64,000 bases of DNA from CAMLIZ01 sp040758375 (GCA_040758375.1 JBFLWE010000001.1:61629-125628), one strand, 5' to 3'; shown: positions 39,963-49,056, counted from the first letter of the stretch. Notes: generated by a model from the sequence alone, not told the origin. Made by a program: numbers and translations.

Positions 39963-40858
39963 GAGCCATCGTCTTCCATCTGCCCGGCGACGAGGGTTTT
40001 GCCGACCGGCTGGTTCGCTCGCTACAGGCCGAGCGTGCGGCCCTGGAACTACACCGCTTTCCGGATGGAGAGTCACTGGTCCGCCTGGATGCGGACGTGA
40101 CGGGCCGGACCGTCGTGCTCACCTGCAGCTTGGCGCGACCCGACGAGAAGACCCTGCCGCTGCTCTTCGCGGCAGACGCAGCACGCGACCTCGGCGCGGC
40201 GAAGGTGCTGCTGGCGGCCCCGTACCTCGCCTACCTGCGGCAGGACCGGCGCTTCCATGCCGGCGAAGCCGTTACGTCACGCTCCTACGCGGCGCTGCTG
40301 TCCACCGCCTTCGATGCGCTGGTGACGGCCGACCCGCATCTGCACCGCTACCACGCACTCGGCGAGATCTACCGCATCCCGACACGGGTGGTGCACACGG
40401 CGCCGCTGATCGCCGGCTGGGTCGCGGCACACGTCGACCGCCCGCTGCTGATCGGGCCCGACTCGGAGAGCGAGCAATGGGTCGCGGAAGTCGCCGCCGC
40501 CGCGGGCGCACCCTGGACCGTGCTGCAGAAGATCCGCCGCGGCGACCGCGATGTCGAGGTCAGCCTGCCGGACGTGTCGGCCTGGACCGACCGCCAGCCA
40601 GTGCTGGTCGACGACATCGTCTCCAGCGCACGCACCATGATCCAGGCCGTCGCCAGCGTGCGCCGAGTCGGCCTGCCCGCGCCGCTGTGCATCGGCGTGC
40701 ATGCGCTTTTCGCGCCGGGGGCTTACGAAGAACTGCTGGCCACCGGGCCGGCCCGCGTGCTCACCTGCGACACGGTGCCGCACGCCTCCAACGAGATCAG
40801 CGTCGTCGAACCGATGGCGCGCGCACTGGAAGAACTGATGGAGGGAATCGCATCGTGA
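39959..40858 (+). CDS. Ribose-phosphate pyrophosphokinase-like protein with altered PRPP loop
   Basis: A 299-residue PRPP-synthetase family protein. ATP-binding and active-site regions are recognisable: RFPDGESLVRL, YLRQDRRFHAGEAVTSRSYA and the flexible-loop residues in LQKIRRGDRD. The ribose-phosphate loop, usually DDxxxTGGT, reads VDDIVSSARTM. The loss of the GG pair may alter the substrate, for example ribose 1,5-bisphosphate or another sugar phosphate. Start GTG at 39959 overlaps the phosphorylase stop (GTGA); the stop overlaps the protease GTG. Coupling to a phosphorylase suggests that it acts on the ribose product or returns it to PRPP; this is inference. Confidence 0.85.
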   Translation: MRAIVFHLPGDEGFADRLVRSLQAERAALELHRFPDGESLVRLDADVTGRTVVLTCSLARPDEKTLPLLFAADAARDLGAAKVLLAAPYLAYLRQDRRFHAGEAVTSRSYAALLSTAFDALVTADPHLHRYHALGEIYRIPTRVVHTAPLIAGWVAAHVDRPLLIGPDSESEQWVAEVAAAAGAPWTVLQKIRRGDRDVEVSLPDVSAWTDRQPVLVDDIVSSARTMIQAVASVRRVGLPAPLCIGVHALFAPGAYEELLATGPARVLTCDTVPHASNEISVVEPMARALEELMEGIAS

Positions 40859-42021
40859 ACGACACTCGCCCGTCCCTGGTCTGGCGGCTGTGGCTGCTCA
40901 TCGCGCAGGTGATCGCGGTCTCCGCGGGTCTGCTGATCGCCTGGCGGGCATTCGGGCCCGAGCCCGCCACACCTGCGCGCCCGGACATCGTGGCGCTGCG
41001 AGAGGCACCCCATGCCGACCCGGCGGCCTCCGCACCGGGTGCCAAGGCCGTCGTGGCACGCCTGGAGGGCGGCTTCCGTGCGGCAGCGGCGAAGGCCTCG
41101 GCTTCGGTCGTCAACATCTACACGCGCAAGGCTCCGCCACGGCAACTGCCCGGCTGGCTGCGGCCGTATGGCGGCTCCGAGGAGGAAGCCGCGCAGGGCC
41201 AGTCGAGCCTTGGCTCGGGCGTGATCGTGGCCGCACAGGGTTTCATCCTGACCAACAACCACGTCGTCGAGGGCGCCGACGAGATCGCCGTGATGCTGCC
41301 CGGCGGCAAAGTGGCCGAGGCGCGGGTCGTCGGCACGGACCCGGAGACCGACCTCGCGGTGCTGCGCATCGACGCCAAGGGCCTGCAGCCCATCACCTTT
41401 GCCGATCCCGCCTCGGTGCAGATCGGTGACATCGTGCTGGCCGTCGGCGATCCGTTCGGCGTGGGCCAGACGGTGACGCAGGGCATCGTGAGCGCCACCG
41501 GCCGCAACCGACTCGGCATCAACACGTTCGAGAACTTCATCCAGACCGACGCGGCCATCAATCCCGGCAATTCAGGCGGTGCGCTGGTCGACGCGTCCGG
41601 CCATCTGGTGGGCATCAACACCGCCATCTATTCACGCAGCGGCGGCTCGCAGGGCATCGGCTTCGCGATCCCGGTGAGCCTCGCCCGGCAGGTGATGGAG
41701 CAGATCATCGCCACCGGCCGCGTCAGCCGCGGCTGGCTCGGCGTGAGCGCCCGAGACGTCGTTCACGAGACCACCGGCGCCGCAGCCGGTGCCGCGCTCG
41801 TCGCCGTGCAGCGCGGTGGCCCGGCCGACCGCGCCGGCCTGCGCGCCGGCGACACGGTCGTCTCGATCAACGGCAAGGAGATCAGCGACACGGCCGCGCT
41901 CATCAACGAGACGGCCGCATTGAGCCCAGGTACCCAGGCGCAGTTCAAGGTCCTGCGCGGCCGCGAGGCCGTCTCTCTGGCGGTGGAACTGGGCCAACGT
42001 CCGGTCACGCGCAAGCCGTGA
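40855..42021 (+). CDS. HtrA/DegS-like serine protease with one PDZ domain
   Basis: A 388-residue envelope protease. An N-terminal hydrophobic anchor (LWRLWLLIAQVIAVSAGLLI region) keeps it in the inner membrane facing the periplasm. The trypsin-like domain has the triad His in LTNNHVVEG, Asp in DPETDLAVLRI and Ser in INPGNSGGAL, and one PDZ domain follows (GWLGVSARDV ... GGPADRAGLRAGDTVVSING). One PDZ and a membrane anchor resemble DegS more than DegP. The GTG start at 40855 overlaps the PRPP-synthetase-like stop. It may cleave damaged or regulatory envelope proteins under metal or heat stress. Confidence 0.92.
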   Translation: MNDTRPSLVWRLWLLIAQVIAVSAGLLIAWRAFGPEPATPARPDIVALREAPHADPAASAPGAKAVVARLEGGFRAAAAKASASVVNIYTRKAPPRQLPGWLRPYGGSEEEAAQGQSSLGSGVIVAAQGFILTNNHVVEGADEIAVMLPGGKVAEARVVGTDPETDLAVLRIDAKGLQPITFADPASVQIGDIVLAVGDPFGVGQTVTQGIVSATGRNRLGINTFENFIQTDAAINPGNSGGALVDASGHLVGINTAIYSRSGGSQGIGFAIPVSLARQVMEQIIATGRVSRGWLGVSARDVVHETTGAAAGAALVAVQRGGPADRAGLRAGDTVVSINGKEISDTAALINETAALSPGTQAQFKVLRGREAVSLAVELGQRPVTRKP

Positions 42022-42033
42022 GAGAGGCATCCC

Positions 42034-42648
42034 GTGCTGCGCGTCGCACTCGAGTCCGGTCTGACGCGAACGCTGCTGCGGCGGGCCGACAGTCCCGCGT
42101 TTCCCGCGGTGGTGGGTGCCGTGGCGCTCGCCGCGACGCTGTCAATGTCGGTTCCCTTTGCAACCTTGCTGGTGGCGGCGGTGCTGATGGCGCGGCGCCG
42201 CTGGAGCGCCATCGCCGTGGGCGCCAGCCTGGGCGCGGCACTGGGCGCGGCCGTGCTGTACCTGGTGTTCCACCACCTCGGCTGGGCGCGGCTCTTCGCC
42301 GCCTATCCCGACGTCGTGCGTTCGTCCGCCTGGAACGACGCAACGCGCTGGTTGTCCGCCTACGGCGTCGTGGCACTGCTAGTCATCGCCGCCACGCCGC
42401 TGCCGCTCACGCCGGCGTTGATGTTCGCCGCGATCTCCCGGCTGCCGCTCGCGGAGGTGGTGTTCGCGCTGTGGATCGGCAAGCTCGCCAAGTACTCCGT
42501 GTATGCCTGGCTGGCCTCGCGCTTTCCGGAACGTGCGCTTCGGCGCGGTCAGCGGCACGCCGATGCGCTGCGCATCATCGTCGCCCGTGCCCTGTCGCCC
42601 ACCCCGGGGCAGCGGCGCGACATCGGGGCTTCCGGGGAGCGCCGGTGA
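42034..42648 (+). CDS. VTT/DedA-like small membrane protein
   Basis: A 204-residue protein with about five hydrophobic segments. The central part (GASLGAALGAAVLYLVFHHL and ATPLPLTPALMFAAISRLPL) resembles VTT-domain (SNARE-associated/DedA-like, YqaA) proteins, including the Pro-rich re-entrant segment and the following WIGKLAKYSVYAWLA. The start is a GTG at 42034 with GAGAGG upstream. VTT proteins are thought to move lipids between leaflets. It lies 12 bases after the protease gene and 58 bases before the DUF6629 gene. Family assignment is tentative. Confidence 0.68.
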   Translation: MLRVALESGLTRTLLRRADSPAFPAVVGAVALAATLSMSVPFATLLVAAVLMARRRWSAIAVGASLGAALGAAVLYLVFHHLGWARLFAAYPDVVRSSAWNDATRWLSAYGVVALLVIAATPLPLTPALMFAAISRLPLAEVVFALWIGKLAKYSVYAWLASRFPERALRRGQRHADALRIIVARALSPTPGQRRDIGASGERR

Positions 42649-42706
42649 CGGTGCCCGCAAAGCCGCGGTCGCGACCGACCCTCCACCTGCTACAGGAGGT
42701 CTGCTG

Positions 42707-43378
42707 ATGTGCTTCTCCGCCGAGGCCAGCTTCGCCGCCGGCACCGCGTTGCTGATCGTCGGCGCAGCCACCGTGCGCCGCGCGCGTGTGCGCTCCGAAC
42801 TGCCGTACGCCTGGATACCGGTCCTCTTCGGCATCCAGCAACTGCTCGAGGGCGCGCTCTGGCTGACCTTCCCGGACCGCGCGCCGCTTCTCAATACCGT
42901 ACTGACGCACGCCTATTCGTTCTTCTCGCACGTGCTGTGGCCGATCTACGTGCCGCTGGCCGCGCTGGCGCTGGAGACCGTGTCGTGGCGGCGGCGGGTC
43001 CTGATCGCCATCGCGTTCGCCGGCAGCGCCGTGGGTCTGTACCTGCTGGCGACGCTGTTCACGCTGCCGATCGTCGCCACCGTGCGGGGCCAGCACATCG
43101 CCTACGAATCGCCGCACTTCTACGCGCTGGCCGCGATGTCGCTGTACCTGGTCGGCACCTGCGCCAGCCTGATGGTCTCGAGCCACGTTCGGGTGGTGGC
43201 CTTCGGCGTGGCGGCGTTCGTGTCCGCGGTGGCGGCCTGGACCTTCTACACCACCTGGTTCATCTCGGTGTGGTGCTTCTTCGCCGGCGTGCTCAGCGTG
43301 ATCGTGTTCCTGTACTTCACAGATCCGAGCCGTGCCAAGCGGGTTGCCGGCGCGGTCCCGGAACTGGGGGCACGTTGA
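42707..43378 (+). CDS. DUF6629-like multi-pass membrane protein
   Basis: A 223-residue membrane protein starting MCFSAEASFAAGTALLIVGA, the start pattern I recall for DUF6629 proteins, with about seven hydrophobic segments and a conserved HAYSFFSHVLWPIYVP stretch. No catalytic or metal motif is evident except scattered Cys and His. The ATG at 42707 follows a full AGGAGGT site. Its TGA overlaps the next gene's ATG (TGATG). Function unknown. Confidence 0.78.
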   Translation: MCFSAEASFAAGTALLIVGAATVRRARVRSELPYAWIPVLFGIQQLLEGALWLTFPDRAPLLNTVLTHAYSFFSHVLWPIYVPLAALALETVSWRRRVLIAIAFAGSAVGLYLLATLFTLPIVATVRGQHIAYESPHFYALAAMSLYLVGTCASLMVSSHVRVVAFGVAAFVSAVAAWTFYTTWFISVWCFFAGVLSVIVFLYFTDPSRAKRVAGAVPELGAR

Positions 43379-44073
43379 TGGAGGGGACGAAGCGCTTCAC
43401 GCCGGCGCTCGGCTTTCATGTCCTCACGCCCCTGTACGACCGCGTGGTGGCCCTGACCACGCGCGAGCGGACCTTCAAGCGGGCACTGCTCGATCAGGCG
43501 TGCCTCGGTCCGACCCATCAGGTGCTGGACGTCGGCTGCGGCACCGGAACGCTGGCGATCGCAGCCCAGCGGCGCCAACCGGGCGTGCGGGTGGCCGGCT
43601 TGGATGCCGACCCCGCCGTCCTCGCCGTCGCGGCGCGCAAGGCACGGTCTGCCGGGGCCGACATTGCGTTCGGCCTGGGCCGCTCGAACGCCCTGCCTTA
43701 CGCCGACGAACGCTTCGACCGCGTGCTGTCGAGCCTGTTCTTCCACCACCTCTCCTGGGGCGACAAACTGCTGACCGCGCGCGAGATGCATCGCGTGCTG
43801 CGTCCGGCCGGCGAACTGCACGTCGCGGACTGGGGCCGGGCGGGCGGTCTGCTCAGTCGGACCGCGTTCCTGGCGGTCCAGCTTGTCGACGGCTTCGACA
43901 CCACGAGCGACAACGTTGCCGGGCTGCTGCCGGTGCTGTTTGCGACCGCAGGGTTTCGCCAGGTCGAGGAGACGCGTCGGATTCCCACCCCTCTGGGCAT
44001 CGTCTCCCTGTACCGGGCGGCCAAGAGCCCCGCCGCGCCCGGCAACCGCTCGGCGGGAGACGGGACGGCATGA
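43378..44073 (+). CDS. SAM-dependent class I methyltransferase
   Basis: A 231-residue methyltransferase. The S-adenosylmethionine motif VLDVGCGTGTLAIAA is complete, followed by the acidic motif II (VAGLDADPAVLAVA), the NALPYADERFDRVLSS motif and HRVLRPAGELHVADWG, as in the UbiE/Methyltransf_11/25 group. It starts at an ATG that overlaps the DUF6629 stop by TGATG and its own stop overlaps the dehydrogenase ATG. It shares neighbours with an ABC1/UbiB kinase, so a quinone- or lipid-related substrate is possible; nothing in the sequence decides this. Confidence 0.9.
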   Translation: MEGTKRFTPALGFHVLTPLYDRVVALTTRERTFKRALLDQACLGPTHQVLDVGCGTGTLAIAAQRRQPGVRVAGLDADPAVLAVAARKARSAGADIAFGLGRSNALPYADERFDRVLSSLFFHHLSWGDKLLTAREMHRVLRPAGELHVADWGRAGGLLSRTAFLAVQLVDGFDTTSDNVAGLLPVLFATAGFRQVEETRRIPTPLGIVSLYRAAKSPAAPGNRSAGDGTA

Positions 44074-45125
44074 GCGACCTACAGGACGTACCGCCAGGGG
44101 CGCCGACTGCGGCCGGCTCGCCTGCGGCCCTGCGCGTGCTGTTCATGGACATCGCCGCCGAAGACCAGGCTGCGCTCGAAGCCCTGTGCCCGAGCTCATG
44201 GTGGCCGCGCTTCCTGGCCGACACGCAGCTCGACGCGGATGACGGCGCCGCGGCGCTGGCCCAGACGCTGTGTGTGTTCGTCCGCACGCCGGTGACGCGC
44301 CAGTCGTTGCAGCGAATGCCGGCGCTGCGGTTGGTGGCGACACGGTCCACCGGCGTCGACCACATCGACCTCGACGCCTGCCGCGAGCGCGGCATCGCGG
44401 TCGTCCACGTGCCCGACTACGGGGCTGCCACGGTCGCCGAACACACCTTCGCGCTGCTGCTGGGGCTGGCCCGCCACGTGTGCGAGGCACGCGGCCGAGC
44501 GCTCCAGGGCCGCTTCTCCTACCGGGGGCTGACCGGCTTCGAACTGGAAGGCAAGGCGCTGGGGATCGTCGGCTTCGGGCGCATCGGAACCCACGTGGCG
44601 CGGATCGCGCAGGGTTTCGGAATGAAGGTTCTGAGCTTCGACCCACGACCGCGACCGCAAGCCACGATCCCGCCGGGCGTTGACTTCGTCGGGTGGTCCG
44701 AGCTGCTCGAACGCAGCGAGATCCTCAGCCTGCATGTGCCGCTGACACCGGACACGCATCACCTGCTGGACGACAACGCCTTTGCCCGCATCAAACCCGG
44801 TGTCGTGCTGCTGAACACCGCGCGCGGCGGCTTGATCGACGAAGACGCGCTGCTGCGCGCGCTTGACCGCGGCACCGTCTCCGCGGCCTGCCTGGACGTG
44901 CTCGAGCACGAAGGCAGCGCCGCGCCCGAGGCGCCGATGGGCTGCGGCGGACTGGGCTGCGACCGCGGCTGGCAGTCGACTCACCCGTTGCTGCGCCACC
45001 CGCGCGTGCTCGCGACGCCCCATGTCGGCTTCAACACCCGCGAGGCGGTTGCGCGCATCCTGCACGAGACCGTCGGCAACATCCTGGCCTGGCAGGCCGG
45101 CCAGCCGCGCAACCGCATGGCCTGA
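44070..45125 (+). CDS. D-isomer-specific 2-hydroxyacid dehydrogenase
   Basis: A 351-residue NAD(H)-dependent dehydrogenase, probably of the D-lactate dehydrogenase group. The NAD motif GIVGFGRIGTHVARIA and catalytic Arg (LNTARGGLIDED), Glu (CLDVLEHEG) and His (ATPHVGFNTREA) are all present. Such enzymes reduce a 2-oxoacid such as pyruvate to the D-2-hydroxyacid or act in reverse. The ATG overlaps the methyltransferase stop (ATGA). It could dispose of reducing equivalents produced by the type II GAPDH two genes downstream. The substrate is not fixed by the sequence. Confidence 0.92.
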   Translation: MSDLQDVPPGAPTAAGSPAALRVLFMDIAAEDQAALEALCPSSWWPRFLADTQLDADDGAAALAQTLCVFVRTPVTRQSLQRMPALRLVATRSTGVDHIDLDACRERGIAVVHVPDYGAATVAEHTFALLLGLARHVCEARGRALQGRFSYRGLTGFELEGKALGIVGFGRIGTHVARIAQGFGMKVLSFDPRPRPQATIPPGVDFVGWSELLERSEILSLHVPLTPDTHHLLDDNAFARIKPGVVLLNTARGGLIDEDALLRALDRGTVSAACLDVLEHEGSAAPEAPMGCGGLGCDRGWQSTHPLLRHPRVLATPHVGFNTREAVARILHETVGNILAWQAGQPRNRMA

Positions 45126-45126
45126 C

Positions 45127-46743
45127 ATGCCGACCGCCACACCAACTCCTGCCAAATCGTCGCAGCGCCGCTCCCCGGTCGGTCGCGCCCTGTGGATCGG
45201 CATGGCGTTCGCCGGCTTCGTGTTGTGGTGGGCTTGGCACCGGGGCGTCATGCGTTGCGATGACCACCCCATCGCCGAGCGATTTGCAACCCTTCTGCAA
45301 GGGCTCGGCACCACCTTCGTCAAGCTTGGCCAGCACCTGAGCCTGCGCGCTGACCTGCTGCCCGAGTCGGCACAGCAGGCGCTGGCCAGGCTGCAGGATC
45401 ATGTCGGCCCGTTTCCGTCGGAGCAGGCGCAGCAGGCCGTCGAATCCGCTTTCGGCCGCCCCTGCGCACAGCTGTTCGCGCGCTTCGACCTGGCGCCGCT
45501 GGCCGCGGCCTCGGTGGCGCAGATCCACCGCGCCGCGCTGCCCGACGGCACCGAGGTGGTCGTGAAGATCCGCCGGCCAGGCTCCGCCCAGGCCGTCGAA
45601 TCCGACATGCGCATCCTGCGCCTGGTGGCCACTGTTGCGCAGGCCCTTGTCCCGGCACTGCGCCGGTGGGGCCTCGTGGCGATCGTCGACGAGATCGCCG
45701 GCAACCTGCGGCTCGAGATGGACCTCGCGCGCGAGGCTCGCTTCGTGAGGCGTTTCGCCGATGCGTGGCGCGGCTCGCCGGAAGTCGACATCCCTGACGT
45801 GGTCGACGGCCTGTGCACATCCTCCGTGATGGTGCAGCGCTTCAGCAGTGGCGTGCGCATCGACTCCGTACCGGCGCCGGATCGGGAGGCCTGCGCACGC
45901 CGCCTCGTCGACAGCTACGTGAGGCAGCTTTTCGAGCACGGTTTGTTTCATGGTGATCCCCATCCAGGCAACCTGTTCGTGATGCCCGACGGGCGAATCT
46001 GCTTCCACGATTTCGGCATCGTCGGCCGCCTGGACCGACGCCTGCGCCGCGCGCTGACGGCCTTCGCCCTCGCGTTCGTCGAGCAGGACGCCGACTGGGT
46101 TGTCGACGCCTGGCTCGACCTAGGGCTGGTCGGTGCGCAAGTCGAGCGCCGCGCCTTCCTGCCGGTGGTGCAGTCGCTGCTGGCGGACTGCGCCGAGCGG
46201 CCGCTGCGCGACTGGTCGCTGCCGGCAGCGCTCGGACGGCTGGTGGCCGCCGGCCGCTCACAAGCGGTACGCCTGCCCACGGACCTGCTTGTGCTGACGC
46301 GCACGATGCTGCTGCTCGAGGGCACGGTCCGTGCATTGGCACCGGCGTTCTCGATCTTCGAGACCTTGTCGCAGCACGCCGCGGTCGGCACGCTGCGGCA
46401 AGCAGGCCAGCCGGAGGCCACAAAGCGCCTGGCCTTCGAGGTCGGAAGCGCCGCCAGCGACCTGCCGACGCTGGTTGCTCAGCACCTACACGGCGCACTG
46501 ACCCGCGAGCGCCTGCTCGAGATCGCGATCGTGCCGGACCCGCGCCTGCAGGAAGGCGTCGACCGCGCCAGCCGCCGTATCGCGCTCGCACTGGTGACGC
46601 TCGGTCTGTACATCGCCGCGAGCCTGTTGATGCAGCACGCCGTCGGCCCGCAATGGGGCGGCATGCCGCTGCTCGCGCTGGCGGGCTATGGGCTCGCCAT
46701 CCGTTTCACGTTTTCCATCGCCGGCGGCAGCGCGCAGCGCTGA
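45127..46743 (+). CDS. ABC1/UbiB-family atypical kinase
   Basis: A 538-residue UbiB/ADCK-family protein. The KxGQ motif (GTTFVKLGQHLSLRADLLP), the Ala-rich loop SVAQIHRA, the VVVKIRRPG lysine and the FHGDPHPGNLF / HDFGIVGRL catalytic motifs are present. One N-terminal hydrophobic segment (GRALWIGMAFAGFVLWWAW) and two near the C-terminus anchor it in the membrane. UbiB supports ubiquinone biosynthesis by ATP hydrolysis; this copy is probably a paralogue since it lies outside a ubi cluster. It starts two bases after the dehydrogenase stop. Confidence 0.9.
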   Translation: MPTATPTPAKSSQRRSPVGRALWIGMAFAGFVLWWAWHRGVMRCDDHPIAERFATLLQGLGTTFVKLGQHLSLRADLLPESAQQALARLQDHVGPFPSEQAQQAVESAFGRPCAQLFARFDLAPLAAASVAQIHRAALPDGTEVVVKIRRPGSAQAVESDMRILRLVATVAQALVPALRRWGLVAIVDEIAGNLRLEMDLAREARFVRRFADAWRGSPEVDIPDVVDGLCTSSVMVQRFSSGVRIDSVPAPDREACARRLVDSYVRQLFEHGLFHGDPHPGNLFVMPDGRICFHDFGIVGRLDRRLRRALTAFALAFVEQDADWVVDAWLDLGLVGAQVERRAFLPVVQSLLADCAERPLRDWSLPAALGRLVAAGRSQAVRLPTDLLVLTRTMLLLEGTVRALAPAFSIFETLSQHAAVGTLRQAGQPEATKRLAFEVGSAASDLPTLVAQHLHGALTRERLLEIAIVPDPRLQEGVDRASRRIALALVTLGLYIAASLLMQHAVGPQWGGMPLLALAGYGLAIRFTFSIAGGSAQR

Positions 46744-46774
46744 CCGGGGAGTTCAGCCTCAAAGGAGAGTGGAC

Positions 46775-47809
46775 ATGGACAGAGTCAGGGTGGCAGTCAA
46801 TGGCTACGGCGTAATCGGCAAGCGCGTCGCCGACGCGGTTCGCCTGCAGGACGACATGACACTTGCCGGCGTCGCCGACATCGTGGACGACTATCGGCTG
46901 CAGGTCGCCTCACGGGCTGGGCTGCCCGTGTACGCGGCAACGCCCCAAGCAGAGGCGCCGATGCGCGCGGCCGGCATCGCTGTAGCAGGCGGCATCGCCG
47001 AACTCCTCACACAAGCCGATGTCGTCGTCGACTGCACGCCCAAGAAGGTGGCCGCAGCCAACAAGGGGGTCTACGAGACGGCAGGCGTCAAGGCCATCTT
47101 TCACGGCGGCGAATCCCACTCGTTGACCGGACATTCGTTTGTCGCGCAGGCGAACTATGCGTCGGCCTTGGGTCGCGCATCGACGCGCGTCGTGTCCTGC
47201 AACACCACATCCATCGTGCGCACGCTCGGCGCGCTCAAGGCGGCCGGTCTGCTCAGGCGTGCGCGAGGCACGTTGATCCGGCGCGCTTCCGATCCGTGGG
47301 AGGCGCATGCCGACGGTATCGTCAACACGGTGGTTCCCGAAAAGAACATTCCCAGCCATCAGGGTCCGGACGCCCGCACCGTCATACCCGACCTCGACGT
47401 CGTGACGATCGCCGTGAAGGCCGCTCATAACTCCAGCCACCTGCACACCTGGTGGGTCGAGTTGACACGACCAGCGACGCGCGAGGAGGTGCTTGCCGCA
47501 TTCCGTACAGCGCCGCGGATCGCGTTCGTGCGGTCGGCGGACGGCATCGTCGCGCTGAACAGCACGGTCGAACTGATGGCCGATCTTGGCCGCCCCCGGG
47601 CGGATATGTGGGAGGTGGCGCTGTGGGAGGACGTACTGGCCGTGGACGGCGACCAGGCGTACTACACCTACCAGGTCTTCAACCAGGCGATCGTGATCCC
47701 GGAAACGATCGACGCGATCCGGGCACTTACCGGGATCGAGTCGGATGCGGCGCGGTCCATCGCGAGGACCGACGCCTCTCTGGGACTGCGTCGCGACTTC
47801 CTTCGCTGA
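46775..47809 (+). CDS. Type II (archaeal-like) glyceraldehyde-3-phosphate dehydrogenase
   Basis: A 344-residue dehydrogenase of the archaeal type II group. The Rossmann motif VAVNGYGVIGKRVADAV starts at residue ~6; the catalytic Cys lies in VVSCNTTSIVRTL and a conserved His in NSSHLHTWWVEL. This is not the standard bacterial GapA type, whose active site reads SCTTN. Type II enzymes often accept NADP+. The ATG has AAAGGAGAGTGGAC upstream. It ends the plus-strand stress cassette and faces the minus-strand operon that includes a phosphoketolase, whose product glyceraldehyde 3-phosphate would be its substrate. Confidence 0.9.
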   Translation: MDRVRVAVNGYGVIGKRVADAVRLQDDMTLAGVADIVDDYRLQVASRAGLPVYAATPQAEAPMRAAGIAVAGGIAELLTQADVVVDCTPKKVAAANKGVYETAGVKAIFHGGESHSLTGHSFVAQANYASALGRASTRVVSCNTTSIVRTLGALKAAGLLRRARGTLIRRASDPWEAHADGIVNTVVPEKNIPSHQGPDARTVIPDLDVVTIAVKAAHNSSHLHTWWVELTRPATREEVLAAFRTAPRIAFVRSADGIVALNSTVELMADLGRPRADMWEVALWEDVLAVDGDQAYYTYQVFNQAIVIPETIDAIRALTGIESDAARSIARTDASLGLRRDFLR

Positions 47810-47867
47810 CGGTGCACGTCGTCAACGGTTGGTCAGATTCCCCAACTGAAATTTTGTCGGCAGCGCC

Positions 47868-47896
47868 GCCCGAGCCCGGTGGGTGTTCGCTCGGGC
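47868..47896. terminator. Candidate bidirectional terminator hairpin between convergent operons
   Basis: Perfect 8-base arms GCCCGAGC and GCTCGGGC with a 13-base loop, located between the GAPDH stop and the outer-membrane gene stop. The minus-strand side is followed within ~15 bases by ACAAAATTT; there is no long T-run, so it would be a weak intrinsic terminator. Confidence 0.55.
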
Positions 47897-47898
47897 TG

Positions 47899-49056
47899 TC
47901 ACCTGAAGTACCACTGAATCTGCACCTGGAACGCGTCGGGAGAGGTCGCGAACTCGCTACCCGCGCCTCCGGTAAAGCGCTGCACGCCGAAGATCAGATC
48001 CGCGTCCGGCGCGACGGACCACACGATGCGGCTGTCGACCGCGCGGCTGCGATCGTCGACGTTAAGAACCGCGTAGGTGATCCACTTCAGCAGCGGTGTG
48101 AACTCGTAAGACGCGTACAGCCCCGCGTAGCGTGTCGCCAGGTTCGTGACCCGCTCTGAGCGCAACCCGACGAAATCGTACCCAGCCCGATCCCGCGACC
48201 CGGCGCCGTTGTAGAACAGCTCGGCGCTCACCGTGAGGCCATTTGCGAAGGCATAGTCCGCGCCCGCCATCCATCGGTTGAATCGGGGGCCCCCACCCGG
48301 GTCCACCCGCGCCGCTTCGGCGCGGATACCGGCGTCGCCGATCTGGCTGGCGACGTCAGCGCCGACAATGTCCAAGCCTCGAAGCCGGCCGGCGAGCAGC
48401 GACACGTCGACCCCGGCCGCATTGCCGTGCCACTGCACGGCACGGCTGGGCGAGCCGCGATCGGGCGCGGGGGCAAATACGAGCGAAGCGCGCGACAGCG
48501 GCCCGAGCTTGGCCTCGAGCAACGCGGCGTCAACGCCGACGCGCTCCTCCCGCTCGAGCGCCAGCGGGCTGATCGGGTTCAGGATGTCAAGCGGGCTCCA
48601 GAAGCGCCCGGTCCCCCAGGCGATGCGCTGGCGGCCGAGTTTGAGATCGACATCACCGCGCGTCAGCGTCAGCGCCGCCCGATAGAGGCGATGACGGCCG
48701 TAAACGTCGCCACGCTCAAGGTAGTTGGCATCGGCCCGCCAGTACTGCGGCGGCGGGCGGTCCTTGACCACACGAAACTCGCCAGTGTTCAGGTAGCTGC
48801 CGAGCAGCAACTCGTTGTCGTATTGCAGGTCGAGTGCAAGTCCCGGCGCGAGGTCGCCCTTCGCCTCGACGCGCAGTCGGTTCAGACTGAGCGCGTAGTC
48901 CTCACCCGTCGATGCCCGCGAACTCAGGAACAGGCTCTTCAGGCTTCCCGACAATTGCAGCGGCTGAGCCCGAGCCAGCGAAGAGGCGGCACTGAGCACC
49001 AGCGCCGTCACCAATAGTGATGTGCACCCGCCGAAGCAGCGGTGTGGTCGTGTCAT
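47899..49056 (-). CDS. Outer-membrane beta-barrel protein
   Basis: A 385-residue exported protein with a signal peptide (LLVTALVLSAASSLARAQPL), then alternating hydrophobic strands typical of an outer-membrane barrel and the C-terminal pattern VQIQWYFR ending in an aromatic residue. The segment DVDLKLGRQRIAWGTGRFWSP resembles DUF1302 or alginate-export-like porins. The ATG at 49056 overlaps the permease stop (TGATG); a GTG at 49059 is an alternative. It is the last gene of the FtsH-LolA-phosphoketolase-ABC operon. It may be the outer-membrane part of the transport system encoded by its neighbours. Confidence 0.8.
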   Translation of the reverse strand: MTRPHRCFGGCTSLLVTALVLSAASSLARAQPLQLSGSLKSLFLSSRASTGEDYALSLNRLRVEAKGDLAPGLALDLQYDNELLLGSYLNTGEFRVVKDRPPPQYWRADANYLERGDVYGRHRLYRAALTLTRGDVDLKLGRQRIAWGTGRFWSPLDILNPISPLALEREERVGVDAALLEAKLGPLSRASLVFAPAPDRGSPSRAVQWHGNAAGVDVSLLAGRLRGLDIVGADVASQIGDAGIRAEAARVDPGGGPRFNRWMAGADYAFANGLTVSAELFYNGAGSRDRAGYDFVGLRSERVTNLATRYAGLYASYEFTPLLKWITYAVLNVDDRSRAVDSRIVWSVAPDADLIFGVQRFTGGAGSEFATSPDAFQVQIQWYFR

